Positions 34,001 to 46,745 of a DNA stretch of 64,000 nt are shown one piece after another. The stretch is from NCBI GenBank assembly GCA_036346395.1, contig CM070615.1, forward strand, positions 3,477,534-3,541,533. The letters run 5' to 3'. The stretch is from Hsuehochloa calcarea. Lineage: Eukaryota > Streptophyta > Magnoliopsida > Poales > Poaceae. The notes beneath the pieces were generated by a model that saw only the letters and a program-made list of their open reading frames with translations, was not told the DNA's origin and did not search any database. The first letter of the stretch is position 1, and every line of letters starts with the position of its first letter. The position numbers and the translations under genes are program-made.

Positions 34001-36624
34001 TTCGAACAACCGAATCAACAGCTAATAGAGTAGAGCCTCGGCCCGATCACATTTTCTTCCCCTTACTCCCGAAAAAAATATGATGAGAGAGTGTCTCACC
34101 ACGAGGCCCTCCCGTCAGCCGTTGAATCATTTTTAATAGAACTGATCCAACAACTGATTGGGACCTCAACTCCTCGAGAAAGTTTCTTGTATTCCAAAAG
34201 CAATCACTTCCCTAGCAAATTTCCTTCCTTGTCCCTGTTAAGAATGACCTCAACTCCTCGCGAAAGTTTCTTGTATTCCCAAAAGCTAACAACGCATGTC
34301 ATGCTGATCTGGCGGCTCCTCGAGGCCAATGAGCGTTGTTCTTAAGCAATCAATCCCCATTAATTATCAAAGGTTTAATTTAGGATGGAATAACCCCGCA
34401 AGGGCATTCCTGTCACAAACTTTTAGCCTCGGTACGCGTAAACGTGTCCAAAACGTCACTTATTAGCGACTGGAGGGGACGACTGCGTAGTGATCAATAA
34501 GGCGCGACCGAGCGATGGTAGGACGTACGAGTACTCAATATGGACAACCAACTGCGTGCATCCAAACAATCCAGTGCTGACTCTCCAATTCGATATGATA
34601 ATTAAACTGGTGTCTTGGTTAAAACGGATCTAAGCTATGGCAATGTGCAGAAGAGTAGCCAACGTAAAGGGACCTTGGTCATCAGCAGGATTACTATGTA
34701 AACAATGACATGCAGGATTATTGTATAAACAGTGATATGATATATAAAGAATGAATAATATATGATTATAATACTGTAGCAAATAATGTAGAAATGGCGT
34801 AATATTTACCTCAAAATTTTTACTTTAACGAAAATACCGTAAAGATTGATCCGAATCTTTAATTTTTTATTGAACGGTTGTCGGTTCCTAACGTCGAGTA
34901 TAGTTGATCTCTGCTTTGAGATATAAATCCAACGTAAATAAAGTAGTCTAATCCACAGGGTATTGCGGCGATGGATGGCGACATGCATGGGGGCAGCTAT
35001 GACCTAGCTTCTCCTCGAAAAGCGTGGCAGGTGGACATCATGCCCTCCGGCCAGCACGGCAGAGAGAGAGAGAGAGGCTAGCAATAGCTTGGTCGGCCGT
35101 GGGCCATGGCCTTCGTGGGACCCATCTACCAGCCGATGTGAGGCTATTGTCTCTTTTTTTAAAAAAAGTAAAGAAGCTCTCATCGTAGGGTCCAGATCTT
35201 TGGATGCAGAGGATCTACGCCAAGAGTCGTTCAATCAAAAATCAAAAGTCCAAATTAGTCGCTACAGTATATTTACTACTAAACATATTACTCACAAAAT
35301 TCTTTAGCCTATCAGAGCGAGAAGGGCAACCGTGCGTGCACTTTTACCAAATTGACCTCCAGGGAGCGTCCCCGTTTCGTCGACTCGCCCGGGGTAGTTC
35401 AGTAAATTGGCAGTTAGCCTATCACGGGGGCACGGCGCTGGGTTTTCACGCAAGTTTGGAGGGTGTTTTCGGGAGGGAATTCGCTGGAGTAGCATTTGGG
35501 CCGGCACACTGCTCGAGGAGGTGTGCTAAGCTTGTCAGCAGCGGAGGTCCACTTGTCATCCGGTTAGCTTGCGAGTTGGGTAAGGTATAATGGCAGTGGT
35601 TATCCGCATCAGGGCCAATCAAATGCCGCCACGTTGCCATTGCCTTGCTTTTGATATCCTTATAATCCCTTAGCCATTTTCTAATTTTAAAGAAGTATTA
35701 CAGTCCTAAACAGAGCAGTATGATTGGTTGGGTTGGGAGGACATTGTGCTATGCGGTAATTGGCAACAATGAAATTGAGGCGATTAGTTGCCTATGCATT
35801 AGGAAAGTTGACAGTGATGTTTTTTTGCTGTAAAAAAATTCTGATACGTTCCATATCTAAATGGCATGCGTGCTTCTTCAAGCAAACCCTAAGTCCCCTC
35901 TTATATGTGGAAAAAGACAGCTACAAAGTGGGAAATGAAAAAACAAGACCAAAAAAAAAAAGAACTTCACATGAATGTTAGTGGAGACGGTTACGTGCGT
36001 TAGCAGTAAGCTTCAACCTGCACCTTTTGGTTAGCCAAGGGCCTACACTCTTTATCCTATCTATTTTGCCCAGAAATTAAATTCTTCTTTTGTTCCCAAC
36101 AAAATGAGTGTAGAACCCTTTAGTATTGCTGCTTGCTTATATGTTTATAATTGCTTACATGTAACCGTTAGAAATTCAAGGAGAAATTGCCTCAAATGCT
36201 CTATGCAATTCACCTTTTTTTTTTGTGTAACGAAAATATGTAGTTTGCAGTTGTTTTCTACGTACTCTACACACAATGATGAGTATGAGCATAATTTGTG
36301 CACTGGCAAGCACAGCCATGAATGCAGCAACCAACTAGGGAGGAGGGAGACGACAAGGAAAGAGATAGAGAAAACCTTCCAACTACCAAGTGGGAACACA
36401 ACGAACTCCAAACAAGCGCTCATGGGATCATGGGTCATGAGGTTGCAAGCAAACAAATGTCTCTCTCCGTTACTGCAGAGCTCCCATCATCAACTCTGTA
36501 GTACTAATGTGATCGATACTGTAACGAGAAAATACAGTAGTAATTAATCTGAGCCTTTCATTTTTGATAAGATGGTGAGCATTGCTCCTAATGCTACTGC
36601 ACTGTAGATTCTTTGCATTGACTA
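34001..36624. other. Intergenic DNA without a recognised gene
   Basis: Frames such as 36104-36547 (147 aa) and 35204-35590 (128 aa) have no domain or gene-like structure. A short direct repeat 'acctcaactcctcg' followed by 'gaaagtttcttgtattcc' occurs at about 34163 and 34243. A GA run sits near 35062-35076. I see nothing else to support. Confidence 0.4.
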
Positions 36625-36629
36625 CTTCA

Positions 36630-37059
36630 TGTGTGCAAGAACTGAGGCTAAAACGCGATCTAACAACTTTAATCCTAACTCAAAGATGAACACATAATCT
36701 AAACATTAGGGCGGAATCTTGATACTCATACCCGATGTCGGTGTTCCCGTCGCGGTTTGAGGTTCGGTCGGGGTTGGCGCAGGAGAAAACACCGAAGCGT
36801 CGGCCTGAGGCGGTGCGATGTCGAGGTGGCGGCGGAGGGCTTCGATCTTCGCCCATTGCAGTGTTCGTAGAGATCGAATCTGTTCTTTGGATTCTCATAG
36901 CCAAGAGCGATGCCCCTCTGACCTGCCGAGTCCAAACTAATAATATGGCGCTGCGTGAAACGGGACCGAAACCAATTCGTTGGTTGCGCCCCGATCAGGG
37001 TGCAAGTGGGCGTTGCCCCTCCTGAATTCTCGGGGTGGTTAGCCGAGATCATCCCAACA
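36630..37059 (-). repeat. 3' LTR of the minus-strand copia element
   Basis: On the minus strand it starts TGTTGGGATGATCTCGGC and ends CTTGCACACA. It matches 42347-42774 along its length with small differences; the partner ends in CCCAATA instead of CCCAACA, a mutated terminal base. Confidence 0.9.
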
Positions 37060-37086
37060 TTCTCCCCTTTGATCGTAAGGCTAACA

Positions 37087-38570
37087 TCATAAGCCCATCC
37101 TCAATAAAATAGCATACCAAGTTAATGTGTCGCATGACCAATGAAGTGTCATACAACCCCAGTAACTATAGTGTACTATCTCATCTTTGAAATGGGTATC
37201 CAATAGACCCATGTCGGTAACATGATCACAAAAGATATTGGGTGGTAAGCCTTTAGTAAGCGAATCCGTAAGTATTGACTTAGTACTAATATACTTGATA
37301 CTAATGGTTTGATCCTGGATTCTGTCTTTCACAACATGGTACTTAATGTTAATGTGTTTGGCAGCACCACCTAACTTGTTGTTACTCGCATAAAATACTG
37401 CGAGTTCGTTATCACAGTATAAGGTGAGTGGTTTAGAGATATTGTCTACCACTCTAAGTCCCGGAATGAAGTTCTTAAGCCATACAGCTTGCCTGATAGC
37501 CTAATAACATGCCACAAACTCAGCCTGCATCGTTGAAGATGTCGCAAGGGTTTGTTTGGAGTTTTTCCACGAGAGAGCTCCTCCAGCGAGTGTAAAGATA
37601 TAATCTGACGTGGATTTCTTAGTATCAACACATCCCGTAAAATCTGAATTTGAATAACCAATAACTTCAAGGTTATCAGAATTCTTATATGTGAGCATGA
37701 AATGCTTAGTAGCTTGTATATAATGCAAGGTTTTCTTAACGACCTTCTAGTGGTCCGATCCTGGATTTGACTGATATCTGCCAAGCATCCCGGTTACGAA
37801 AGCTAAATCAGGGCGTGTGCTTACTTGAGCATACATAATACTTCCGACAGTAGAAGCATAAGGAACCGACTTCATCTGATCAGTTTCATATTGGTTCCTC
37901 GGACATTGAAATATCATAAACTTATCGCCCTTCACAATAGGAGCGGGCGAGACTGAGCACTTATGAATATTATATCTCTTTAGTACTCTGTTAATGGCGA
38001 TAAGTGGCATCACGAAGATCCTTCATATCGAAATTGGATGAAAGAAATCTCTTGGTCTCAAACAACATATCCTTATCACTGCTAGCCAATAAGATGTCAC
38101 CCACATAAAGCACTAAGATGGTGAATTTACTCCCCTTGAACTTAACATATATGCAATTATCAACTTCATTTCCCTTAAATCCAAAATTCCTTATGACCTT
38201 ATCGAATTTGAGGTACCACTGCCTCGACGCTTGTTTTAAGCCATAAATTGATTTCTTAAGTCAACATCCCATATGATCCTTGCCCTCCACGACAAAACCT
38301 TCCGGTTGAGCCATGAAAACATTTTCTTACAAGTCGTCATTAAGGAATGCCGTCTTAACATCCATCTGATGTAGCTCTAAATCATAATAAGCTACAAGTG
38401 CCATAACGATTCTGAATGAATCCTTAGTTGAGATAGGAGAAAAGTGTCATTATAGTCAATCCCCCTCTCTTTGTGTGAAGCCTTTTGCTACAAGTCTTGC
38501 TTTAAACCTTTGACATTTCCCTTAAAGTCATGCTTGGTTTTGTAGACCCATTTACAGCCTACTGTTTTGA
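37087..38570 (-). pseudogene. Copia reverse transcriptase and RNase H remnant
   Basis: Minus-strand frames show the RT core (QPEGFVVEGKDHMGC, LKKSIYGLKQASRQW, LVLYVDDILLASS) at about 38050-38320. RNase H pieces follow (37501-37728: SNSDFTGCVDTKKSTSDYIF; 37087-37452: LYCDNELAVFYASNN, HINIKYHVVKDRI). The catalytic YVDD is kept, but the frame is broken by stops and shifts several times, so no active enzyme results. Confidence 0.85.
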
Positions 38571-38595
38571 CTCTATCAGGAATTTCTACTAAGTC

Positions 38596-39790
38596 TCATA
38601 CATCATTATTGCACATGGATTTAAGTTCATCCTTCATGGCATCAAGCCACTTAGGAGAATGTTCACTCATCATGGCCTCCTTATTAGAGGTGGGATCATC
38701 TACCATCCCTATATCATTAATATCCTCATTCATATAAATAACATAATCATTTGGGATGACAGATCTTCTCTCCCACTGTGATCTTCTAATAGGTTCAACA
38801 ACTATTGCAGGAGACTGCTGAGGCTCATCATTAGGTGCAACATTAGGAATTTCAGAGGCCTCAACAGTGGGTGTATCAACAGTATTTGGTACTGGAGGTG
38901 CAGCCACCTGAAGCACAGGAATAAAAGTCTTTGGGATAAGCGGTGAAGGAACATAAACCCGCTTCTCTTCAAGATCTATTTTCCTAGGCTCTAGGTCCTC
39001 GTCATTCTCTAAGAACACAACGTGTCTTGTTTCTACGAACTTAATTATCTTATCAGGACAGTAAAAACGATACCCTTTGGATCTTTCAGGGTACCAAATA
39101 AAATGACAACTTACTGTCTTAGGATCTAATTTCCTAATATGTGAATTAAATATCTTAGCTTCAGCATGACAACCCCACACTCTTAAATATTTCAAACTCG
39201 ATTTCCTCCCAATCCATAATTCATAAGGTGTCCTAAGCACTGATTTGCTGGGAACCCGATTAAGAGTATGTGCGGCTGTCTTTAGTGCTTCTATCCTCAA
39301 ACCAGTTGGTAAACTAGAATAGCTAAGCATGATCCATACCATATCCATAAGTGTACGGTTGTGTCTCTCAGCTACCCCATTCTGATGAGGTTCACCTGGT
39401 GTAGAATACTGAGCAACAATGTCATGTTCCTAAAGAAACTTAGTGAAGAGGCCAGGAATTTGCCCATAAGAGGCATGTCTCTCATAATATTCTCCCCCAC
39501 GGTCTGACCTTACCACTTTAATTCTTAGGTTGTGCTGATTTTCAACTTCAGCCTTGAATATCTTGAATTTGTCAAGTGACTCAGATCGGTCTTTAATGGG
39601 AAAGATATAACCATAACAGGAGAAATCATCAGTGAATGTGATGAAAGAATCAAAACCATCTACTGATGTCACAAGGAAAGGACCACAAATATCAGTATGA
39701 ATTAATTCTAAGCGTCCTATGCTACGAGTGGCTCCGTTCTTTATTTGCTTTACATATTTTCCTTTAATGCAATCAATGTTGTGATCTGAG
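38596..39790 (-). pseudogene. Copia integrase remnant
   Basis: The minus frame 39430-39672 has the core start DGFDSFITFTDDFSCYGYIF and VRSDRGGEY. After an in-frame stop at 39430-39432 the domain continues (39340-39420) with HQNGVAERHNRTLMDMVW. The frame 38596-39348 holds the rest with PYELWIGRKSSLKYLRVWGC and a Pro-rich linker toward RT. The DDE residues appear present apart from the interrupting stop. Confidence 0.85.
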
Positions 39791-39943
39791 TCAGAGAAAT
39801 CTAATGGGTGGAGAATTTATTCCTTAATGAGACGCTCCATTCTCCCCTTCGAAATGTGGCCTAAACGACAGTGTCATAGTTTCGATGAAGTCTCATCATT
39901 CTTTTTACGCTTAGCATCACACACATTCAAAGATACAAGAGAT

Positions 39944-40330
39944 TCAGTAACGGAAAAGCATATATAGCTTGTTTTGTCTGAAAGCAAAACCAACATTATT
40001 TGAATTAAATGTAATAATGCATTTATTGTTACCAAAATTACATTTAAAACCATCATCGTCCAATAAAGAAACCGAAATCAAATTCACCCTGATGGAAGGA
40101 ACATATACTACATTATTGAGACGAAGTATGAAGCCGCTATCTAAGACTAATGAAACAGATCCAACTAATTCAACTTCGTCTTCTTTTCTATCCGCAACTC
40201 TAAGGCTTCGCTCCCCCTTTCTTAGTGTTCTCGCAGTAAGGAATCCCTGTAAAGAGTTGGTAACGTGCACAGTTGCACCTAAGTCAATCCACCAAGAATT
40301 AAGGGAGAAATCAGCATAAAGAATTTCACT
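39944..40330 (-). pseudogene. Copia protease remnant
   Basis: On the minus strand WWIDLGATVHVTNS is followed by LDSGFILRLNNVVYVPSIRV, the usual layout of the copia aspartic protease. The active-site triad, normally D-S/T-G, reads D-L-G, so catalysis would be lost. It lies just downstream of the gag zinc knuckle. Confidence 0.8.
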
Positions 40331-40366
40331 AATGAACTTTATTGTATCATTACCCCTTTTGGCGAG

Positions 40367-41220
40367 TCACTTTAGAAAACCAACACAATCCTTCTGGAAA
40401 TGCCATAGCTGCTTGCAGAAGTGACATTCATTCCCATTAAGTGCTCTAGTGGGAGCAACATGGGGCTTAGGTGCATTGTGCGCTTTAGGACCAGACTTAT
40501 CTGAATTAGGGGAGAATTGCAACTTTTTCTTGAATTTGAAGTCCCCTTGGAACTTCCTTTTGTTCGAGCCGCTAACTTGATGCACAAAATTTTTCTTTCC
40601 GGTCCTTATTCTCTCTTCCTCCTGGACACACATGGTGATTGAATCGCTTATGCTCTATTTTTCTTTCTGAGTATTGTAATTTATCTTAAATGTAGTGCAC
40701 TCAGAAGGAAGAGAAGTCATAATAAAATGGACTAGGAAACCATCGGATATCTCTATGTCCATGCCCTTGAGCTTTCCAGCCATATCGATTATTATCATGA
40801 TATGCTCTCTTATACTGCTGGACCCGACATACTTAGCGGATAAGAGCCTCTGGATTAAATTACTGGCATAAACTTTAATGGAGCCTTTGAATTTCTACTC
40901 AACTGAAGCCAAGTACTCCTTAGTATTTTCAGAATCAGGGATTGCTCCCCTGATCCCAACTGAGATAAAGGTCTTCATGATCATTAGTGACAAGCGGTTG
41001 GACCACTCCTATTTTTAAGTATTAGCATCATAAGTTTTTTTCCTCATCATAATTATCCTCACCGTCGGTGGGGGGAATGTGAGCGCTTACCCTTAACGTA
41101 TAGTCAAGGTCCAAAACTCCAAGGACGATATGAATTCTTTCTTTCTAAGTGGGAAAATTGTTTCCGTGAGCTGCTCAATATTGTCAATTGTGGCGGCAAC
41201 ATTCGAAGCATTTGTTGCTT
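40367..41220 (-). pseudogene. Copia gag remnant with zinc knuckle
   Basis: The minus frame 40367-40633 ends in a knuckle CHFCKQLWHFQKDC (CX2CX4HX4C) preceded by a basic linker. Upstream pieces include VLDLDYTLRV-like sequence near 41090-41130 and NVAATIDNIEQLTE near 41200. Frames are broken, so the start cannot be fixed. Confidence 0.7.
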
Positions 41221-42332
41221 AACATTAAAATACATTACAAAAATTAGAAATAACATAAAGATGTATTGCATGCAATTAACCCTACATTGATCTGATTAAC
41301 AACATGCAAAACTACAGTTCTAATCCATATCACCGTTGGGCAGAAAATGAAAAAGTGCTTAACAATTTAATATGATGACACACGATTACAAACAACGTTG
41401 GTCAGTATGTAATCATGTATATACATAATGCCAAAATAAAGTATAAAAATCTCTAATCAAAATATCCTGCTGGTTCAATTTTAATTAGAGATAATGATAC
41501 ATTGTTATTTGGCAATAATCATTAATTAAAACAGTGCACAAAAGAAAGAAATTAAACAAAAATTGCCCTTGGAAAAAAAGGGGGGACTGTTCAGTTCCTG
41601 CGATTCCCTTCCGATCCGGCCCGCGCTCGGCCTACCACTCGACCCGAGCTCAGCCTTTTGTCGTGCGACCGCCGGCCCAAAGGAAATTGGCACAAATCCT
41701 CAAACTCACAAGAGCCGTCGGAACTTATCTGAGGGCAGGGAGCAACCGCACGTCGTCACTCCGTCGGCCGAACGAGTGACGTGATCCGTTGGATTGAATC
41801 AAACGGTCGAGAGCGAAAATTGCACGGTATAAAAACTCGGCGGACGGGAAAACCTAACCCTAAACCTCATTTCTCCCGTCTTCCTATGAAAGAACCGAGC
41901 GGAGAAGTCGGCGGAGTCGCGCGAGCAGAGAAAGCATGCAAACGCTGAGCGGCGACTTGAGGCTGTGCGCGGCATTAGGCGGCGCCCCTGCGGTCCTTCT
42001 TGCCGGCACGCGCGCTGACCGAGGTCGCGCACGCAACCGTCGAGTGGAGCTACGGCGGCACCCGAGACCGGAGTGACTTCGGCGGTCTCCAAAATCGTAA
42101 GTATTCGCGGTTTGCATTCTGATATGAGTTTGAGGATTAGGGTTTTTGAGGGTTTTCATGATTTCGATAGGGTTTTACAAAAGGCCTCAAACCCTCTTCT
42201 TCTAAGTGCTAAAGCCGAGCCTTTAAACATTAGATCTGGGCAAGTCCAACTTTGTGGGAGCCACTGATGGTTAGATCCAGACGAGGGGAAGATCTTATCG
42301 GGACTAATAGGGTTCAATATGAGCTAGGCATT

Positions 42333-42344
42333 GCTCTGATGCCA
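42333..42344 (-). promoter_or_regulatory. Primer-binding site of the minus-strand copia element
   Basis: On the minus strand TGGCATCAGAGC, a one-base variant of the initiator tRNA-Met site, placed two bases inside the 5' LTR end. Confidence 0.85.
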
Positions 42345-42346
42345 AA

Positions 42347-42774
42347 TGTGTGCAAGAACTGAGACTAAAACGTGATCTAACAACTTTAATCCTAACTCAA
42401 AGATGAACACCTAATCTAAACATTAGGGCGAAATCTTGAGACTCATCCCCGATGTCGGTGTTCCCATAACGGCTTGAGGCTCGGTCGGGGTCGACGCAAG
42501 AGAAAACATCGAAGCATCGCCCTGAGGTGGTGCGATGTCGAGGTGGTGGCGGAGGGCTTCGATCTTCGCCCACTGCAGTGCCCGTAGAGATCGGATATGT
42601 TCTTTGGATTCTCGTAGCCTAGAGCGATGCCCCTGGCCTGCCGAGTCCAAACTATTAATACGATGCTGCGTGAAACGGGACCGAAACCAATTCGTTGGTT
42701 GCGTCCCCGATCAAGACGCGAGTGGGTGTTGCCCTCCTGATTTCTCGGAGTGGTTAGCCGAGATCATCCCAATA
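42347..42774 (-). repeat. 5' LTR of the minus-strand copia element
   Basis: Partner of 36630-37059. On the minus strand it is followed by TT and then the primer site TGGCATCAGAGC. The region contains the element's promoter, but no clear TATA box stands out. Confidence 0.88.
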
Positions 42775-42779
42775 CTTCA

Positions 42780-43414
42780 ATGTAGAGGATCTTTTTTCCG
42801 GATGCGAGTTGCGTGATTGGAGTTTAATTTGAGCGAGAGATATTGAAGGTATTTGGGATCTTGTTGTAAAACCTTTAAAAAACATATTCGTGTTGTAAAA
42901 CTCGCACTTTTAGTGGTATTTAATTCATGGAATTTTAAACAAGGATGTGGCCATGTGGGTAGCCATGTAAACGGACCGACATATAGGCCATTTTGTAAGT
43001 GGACTACTGCCTATGGAGTATGTATGGATGAAGGGAATCTCCCCCTCTTCATTTTTGGATAGGGTTGGACCGGATCTGGACAGTTGTACCTGAGACGTCA
43101 CTCATCCAGAATTCATACAGGATTCCCGTGTTCCGAAAAAGTTTATTTGAAACACGGAATTTTTTTTCTCGAAAACAGAGCATAATTCATGCAGGATTCC
43201 CGCGTCATAGCTTATAAACCGGATGCATGACAAGGATTTACATGGATCACCTTTCTTTGGATCTCATGTACCGTCCATTCCTTCTTACGTTACATCCCAA
43301 CTGCGGTGGAACTGGGCTTCGGCATACTGGACCGAGGTTTAGAATAATAAAAAATCAGTAAAATACAAATTACATTCAAAAGAAGTTGCTGGCCAGCATC
43401 TCAAATTTCTTCTT
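42780..43414. other. Spacer between two mobile elements
   Basis: No gene recognised. Between the copia target duplication and the left end of the MULE. Confidence 0.45.
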
Positions 43415-43941
43415 CTAATTAAGCACATTTTGAGTATGTATTTGTAGAAATAACCACGGGTAAACGGTATTTACAGATTTAGCACTGTTACCGTGCAGCA
43501 ACGGCCGAGAAGGCGGCACATGTCCAGTTAGTTAGGTCAGCCATTGGGTTAAGGTTAGGGTTAATTAGGGTTAGGCTAAAATTGTTAAGAATTTTAAAAT
43601 ATAGAAATTGAGTTTAAAAAATTATGAATTTTTTGTGGAGCCTCCTGACATCGTGTACTTGTTTGTGTAAATTTTTTATAATTTTACTCGTTCAGAATTT
43701 TTTCTTGCTATTTCGTATAAGTGTGGTAGTTTGTGCGAGAACAAAAAATCAACAGAAAACCGTGCCACATATTGTTTGACCAAACATTTGAATGAAGCCC
43801 TCCCTCTATCTGTCTTTCTTTTCCACCGAAAGTATCAATCACTTGTCAACCCGTCACCTCCTTGTCTCATCCAGCAAATCTTTATCTTCCCGAAATGCAT
43901 GGCTTAATTAACACGCGTGGGATGAGGATTCCCCCGCGCGG

Positions 43942-43949
43942 CTATAAAT
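43942..43949 (+). promoter_or_regulatory. TATA box of the gene carried by the MULE
   Basis: CTATAAAT lies inside the left arm's inner flank, followed by a leader with TCGCTCTAACTCGCTC and a possible splice donor after GTTCGCAG (44059). This would give a first non-coding exon and an intron before the coding start at 44363. Confidence 0.45.
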
Positions 43950-44362
43950 TAGAGCGAGTAAGCGCGATTTCATTTCACAGTCGCTCTAACTCGCTCTTTT
44001 GCTATGTCGATTATATTTTTGGAGACATTTCAGTGTTATTAACCGCCGTCGTTCGCAGGTAGTTTAGTCGTAATTTTTAATTTACAGTGTTTATTAGTTA
44101 CAAAATAATTAGTAGTAATTAATTAATAAATTAGTGTACATTAATTTGTAGTGTTAGTTTGGTCGTAAAGCGAAATTCTATAATAAGAAATGCATCCACC
44201 GAAGAACAGAGGAGCATAATCTAATTAAACTAGCTTATTATGTAGCTTATCACCTTAGAAAACTACTCTGCAATTAAAAAGCTAGCATATTTAATTTACA
44301 ATGTTTTATGGCCATTAGCCGCCTTCTCACTAATATTCTCTCTATTTCATATGTTGCAAACC

Positions 44363-46745
44363 ATGTCTCTACTAGAGCTTCTGGAACACTTCTACGATGA
44401 AGACCACCGGTGCAAGCTGTAGATCGCCGGTGACGCCGATGGCCCTTCACCCCTGCTGCTTTAGGCGGTGAGGATTACTGGGAGCTGGACGATCGCTACG
44501 TACCGATCCTCCGAGACACGAGCTTGTTGCCCCTTGCGAGGTTGGTCTCCGTCGGACGCCAGTTCACCCTACACACCAGCCTGTTGTCGGCACTTGTCGA
44601 CAGGTGGAGGTCCAAGACGCACACCTTCCACTTTCGGTGGGGTGAGATGATGGTCACCCTGCATGATGTCTCGCTCTTGATCGGTCTCTTGATCCAGTGT
44701 GAGCCGCTTGTTCCGGGCCCTCTGAGTGCGGACTGGAAAGCCGAGCTGGAGCAGTGGTTCAGTTGACCTCTCCCGGAGCGTATACGTGGTGTCCCCAGGC
44801 TTGGCTGATGCGGTTCAGTTAGTGTCCGCAGGGTGCACCTCACGAGATCGTTAGGACACACCTTGTTGCTTACCTTCTCCAACTCCTTGGTTGAGTCCTG
44901 TTTCCAACCACATAGGGCCATTTTTGCTACCTTGACTTCATCATCATCACCAAGTCTTTGGTTGACCGGGGGGGCTGCGTTGATGCCTCAGTATAGCTGG
45001 GGATCAGCCGTCCTTTGCGCCACATATTGGGGTTGTGTGACGCTTGGCGGTGCGGCACCCTGGTAAAAACATAGCCATCTGCTGTGTGCTCCTGCAGCTG
45101 TGGAGTTGGGAGCATTTCCCTATTGGGTGACCGATCATCGAGATCGCGGTGCACTCATACCCCGTCCCACATGACTAGATAGACGAGCCCACCATGGTCT
45201 TACGGTGGACTGGTGCCCGTCTAGGCTGTGCCAGAGAGAGTGACGAGTTGCTACTCGTTGTACCACAACAAGTTCGAGTCGTTGCACGAGAGCGACATCA
45301 TATGGAATCCATGGTATCCACAGTTCGTGCACACGGTAGTGTCGCACAGACTCACTACTACAAAACATGCTATACTAGACGCCACATCAACTGTGTGTGA
45401 TACGTAACTATCACAGACGGTTCGTGAATAGAACCGTATGTGATAATTCACAAACAGTTCTTAAGAAGGCCGTTTGTGATATGTCGTCATATCACAGATG
45501 ATTCGTATCATGAACCGTTTGTGATACTTCACAGATAATTCTTAATACGAACCGTCTGTGATAAGTACCTCATCAGACGGTTCTATTCACAAACCGTTTG
45601 TGATAGTTATGTATCATAGACAGTTTTGTAGATAAAATCATTTATGATACTTTTGTTTTGTTGGACAGGAAAACGAAAATTTAGACTTAATGGGTTTGCT
45701 GTCGAAACTCTCTTTACATTAACACGAGTCCTCCATCTCCTCCTTTGCCATCTCCATCTCCTCCTCTGCCATCTCCGTCTCGCCCAAACCTTGCACTCAG
45801 GCCTCCCCCGAGCTCGTCGCCCACGGCCTCCTCCACCTCGCCCCAGCCTCGTCATCGCGGCCTCCCACGACCTCGTCACCGCGGCCTCCTCCACCTCTTC
45901 CGGTCTCGTCGTCACTGGCCTCCCACGACCTCACTCTCTCTACTCCCCCCTTTTACTTTGCGATGTGGATTACTAAGAGCTAGTGTTAGTGCTCTGTGAA
46001 TGGATTGAGTTGATGCTACTGTGATGTGGGTGATGCTGTGGCTATTGTGGGAATTTCTCTATGCATGTGTAGTTCATGCGACGTTCTTTGGCTCGTTAGA
46101 AAGCTAACGAAAAGTTCAATTCGAAAATCCATAAACCCATATCAGATTCATTCGCGAGGCTTGGAGGCTCCAGACGAAGTGAAAACTCATTTTCATTTTT
46201 TTGCAATAGAAAAAACTACCACAGACGGTTAAAAAACCATCTGTGATGATCTCATATCATCATAGACACATAAAGTCAGACAGTTCAGAAAACCGTCTGT
46301 GATGACGATTTTGAACCATCTGTGATGTCATTTTCTGAGGTAGTGATTATCCATGCAATGCATCTGGGACATTCCGTTGTGGGCGATGAACTGCCACCTG
46401 GTGTTCGCACATATAGTGGAGCCTTATGCGGTGCAGCACGTAATGCGACAGATTGGTGCACACCAGGTCGTGCCCCCGGACGGCAATCCCCTACTGCGAG
46501 TCGTACACTTGTGAGTCAAACTTCATCCGAGTAATACATACAATTCTTACATCTTCTTTTGTAACACTAATCCTTCCAGAAATGCAGGTGATCGAGGTAG
46601 GGTGGGCATACTCAGAACTGGCGCCCCGGTCCAGCACGAGTAGACTACGACATGGACGGAGAGGGCGCACTTCAATGTCTTGCATGCCCTGCGTCCGTAC
46701 GACCCTGAGATGTACGATGCGTACATAGAGTGGTACGTGCCAATG
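44363..46745 (+). pseudogene. Plant mobile domain (PMD, MAIN/MAIL-like) pseudogene, split by a CACTA element
   Basis: The PMD is a domain shared by the nuclear MAIN/MAIL proteins and by genes carried on MULEs. Seen here in order: MSLLELLEHFYDEDHRCKL then a stop (44363-44422); RYVPILRDTSLLPLARLVS; ALVDRWRSKTHTFHFRWGEM; TLHDVSLLIGL; LSADWKAELEQWF (to about 44765); YSWGSAVLCATY (about 44990-45030); YHNKFESLHESDIIWNPWYP (about 45260-45320). The CACTA element interrupts at 45353. After it, WDIPLWAMNCHLVFAHIVEP, VQHVMRQIG and VVPPDGNPLLRVVHL (46365-46510) continue, then a likely intron (GTGAG to GCAG) and a tail with EMYDAYIEWYVP (46709-46744). Stops and shifts make it non-functional. Confidence 0.75.
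45353..46345. mobile_element. Non-autonomous CACTA element inserted in the PMD pseudogene
   Basis: It starts CACTACTACAAAACATG and ends CTGAGGTAGTG, matching inverted CACTA termini. Subterminal regions (45405-45640 and 46215-46330) are dense in CACAGACGGTT and AACCGTCTGTG in both orientations, the presumed transposase-binding words. Flanking triplets are 'act' and 'att', an imperfect 3-bp target duplication. The interior (45690-45960) is C-rich and repetitive ('ctccatctcctcctctgcc'). No transposase frame. 993 bp. Confidence 0.85.

Larger units (their letters stand above)
36630..42774 (-). mobile_element. Complete but mutated Ty1/copia retrotransposon, 6.1 kb
   Basis: Short direct LTRs (36630-37059 and 42347-42774, about 430 bp) flank gag-pol remnants on the minus strand. 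The element is bordered by identical 5-bp target duplications CTTCA (36625-36629 and 42775-42779). The primer site, as TGGCATCAGAGC on the minus strand, lies at 42333-42344, and a polypurine tract AAAGGGGAGAA at 37060-37070. Domain order on the minus strand is gag, protease, integrase, reverse transcriptase, RNase H, as in copia. Multiple stops and a changed protease site show that this copy is dead. Confidence 0.92.

Noticed and set aside
36104..36547. 147-aa reading frame in the intergenic region
   Set aside because: No domain, no codon bias, low-complexity composition, and no promoter or splice structure.
41563..42159. Short frames in the GC-rich leader of the minus-strand copia element
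   Set aside because: The region lies between gag and the 5' LTR of a retrotransposon; frames are short and unlike known proteins.
43540..43590. Telomere-like TTAGGG / CCCTAA words (also 47160-47178)
   Set aside because: They lie in the two inverted arms of the MULE and are short and imperfect, so they are part of the element, not telomeric DNA.
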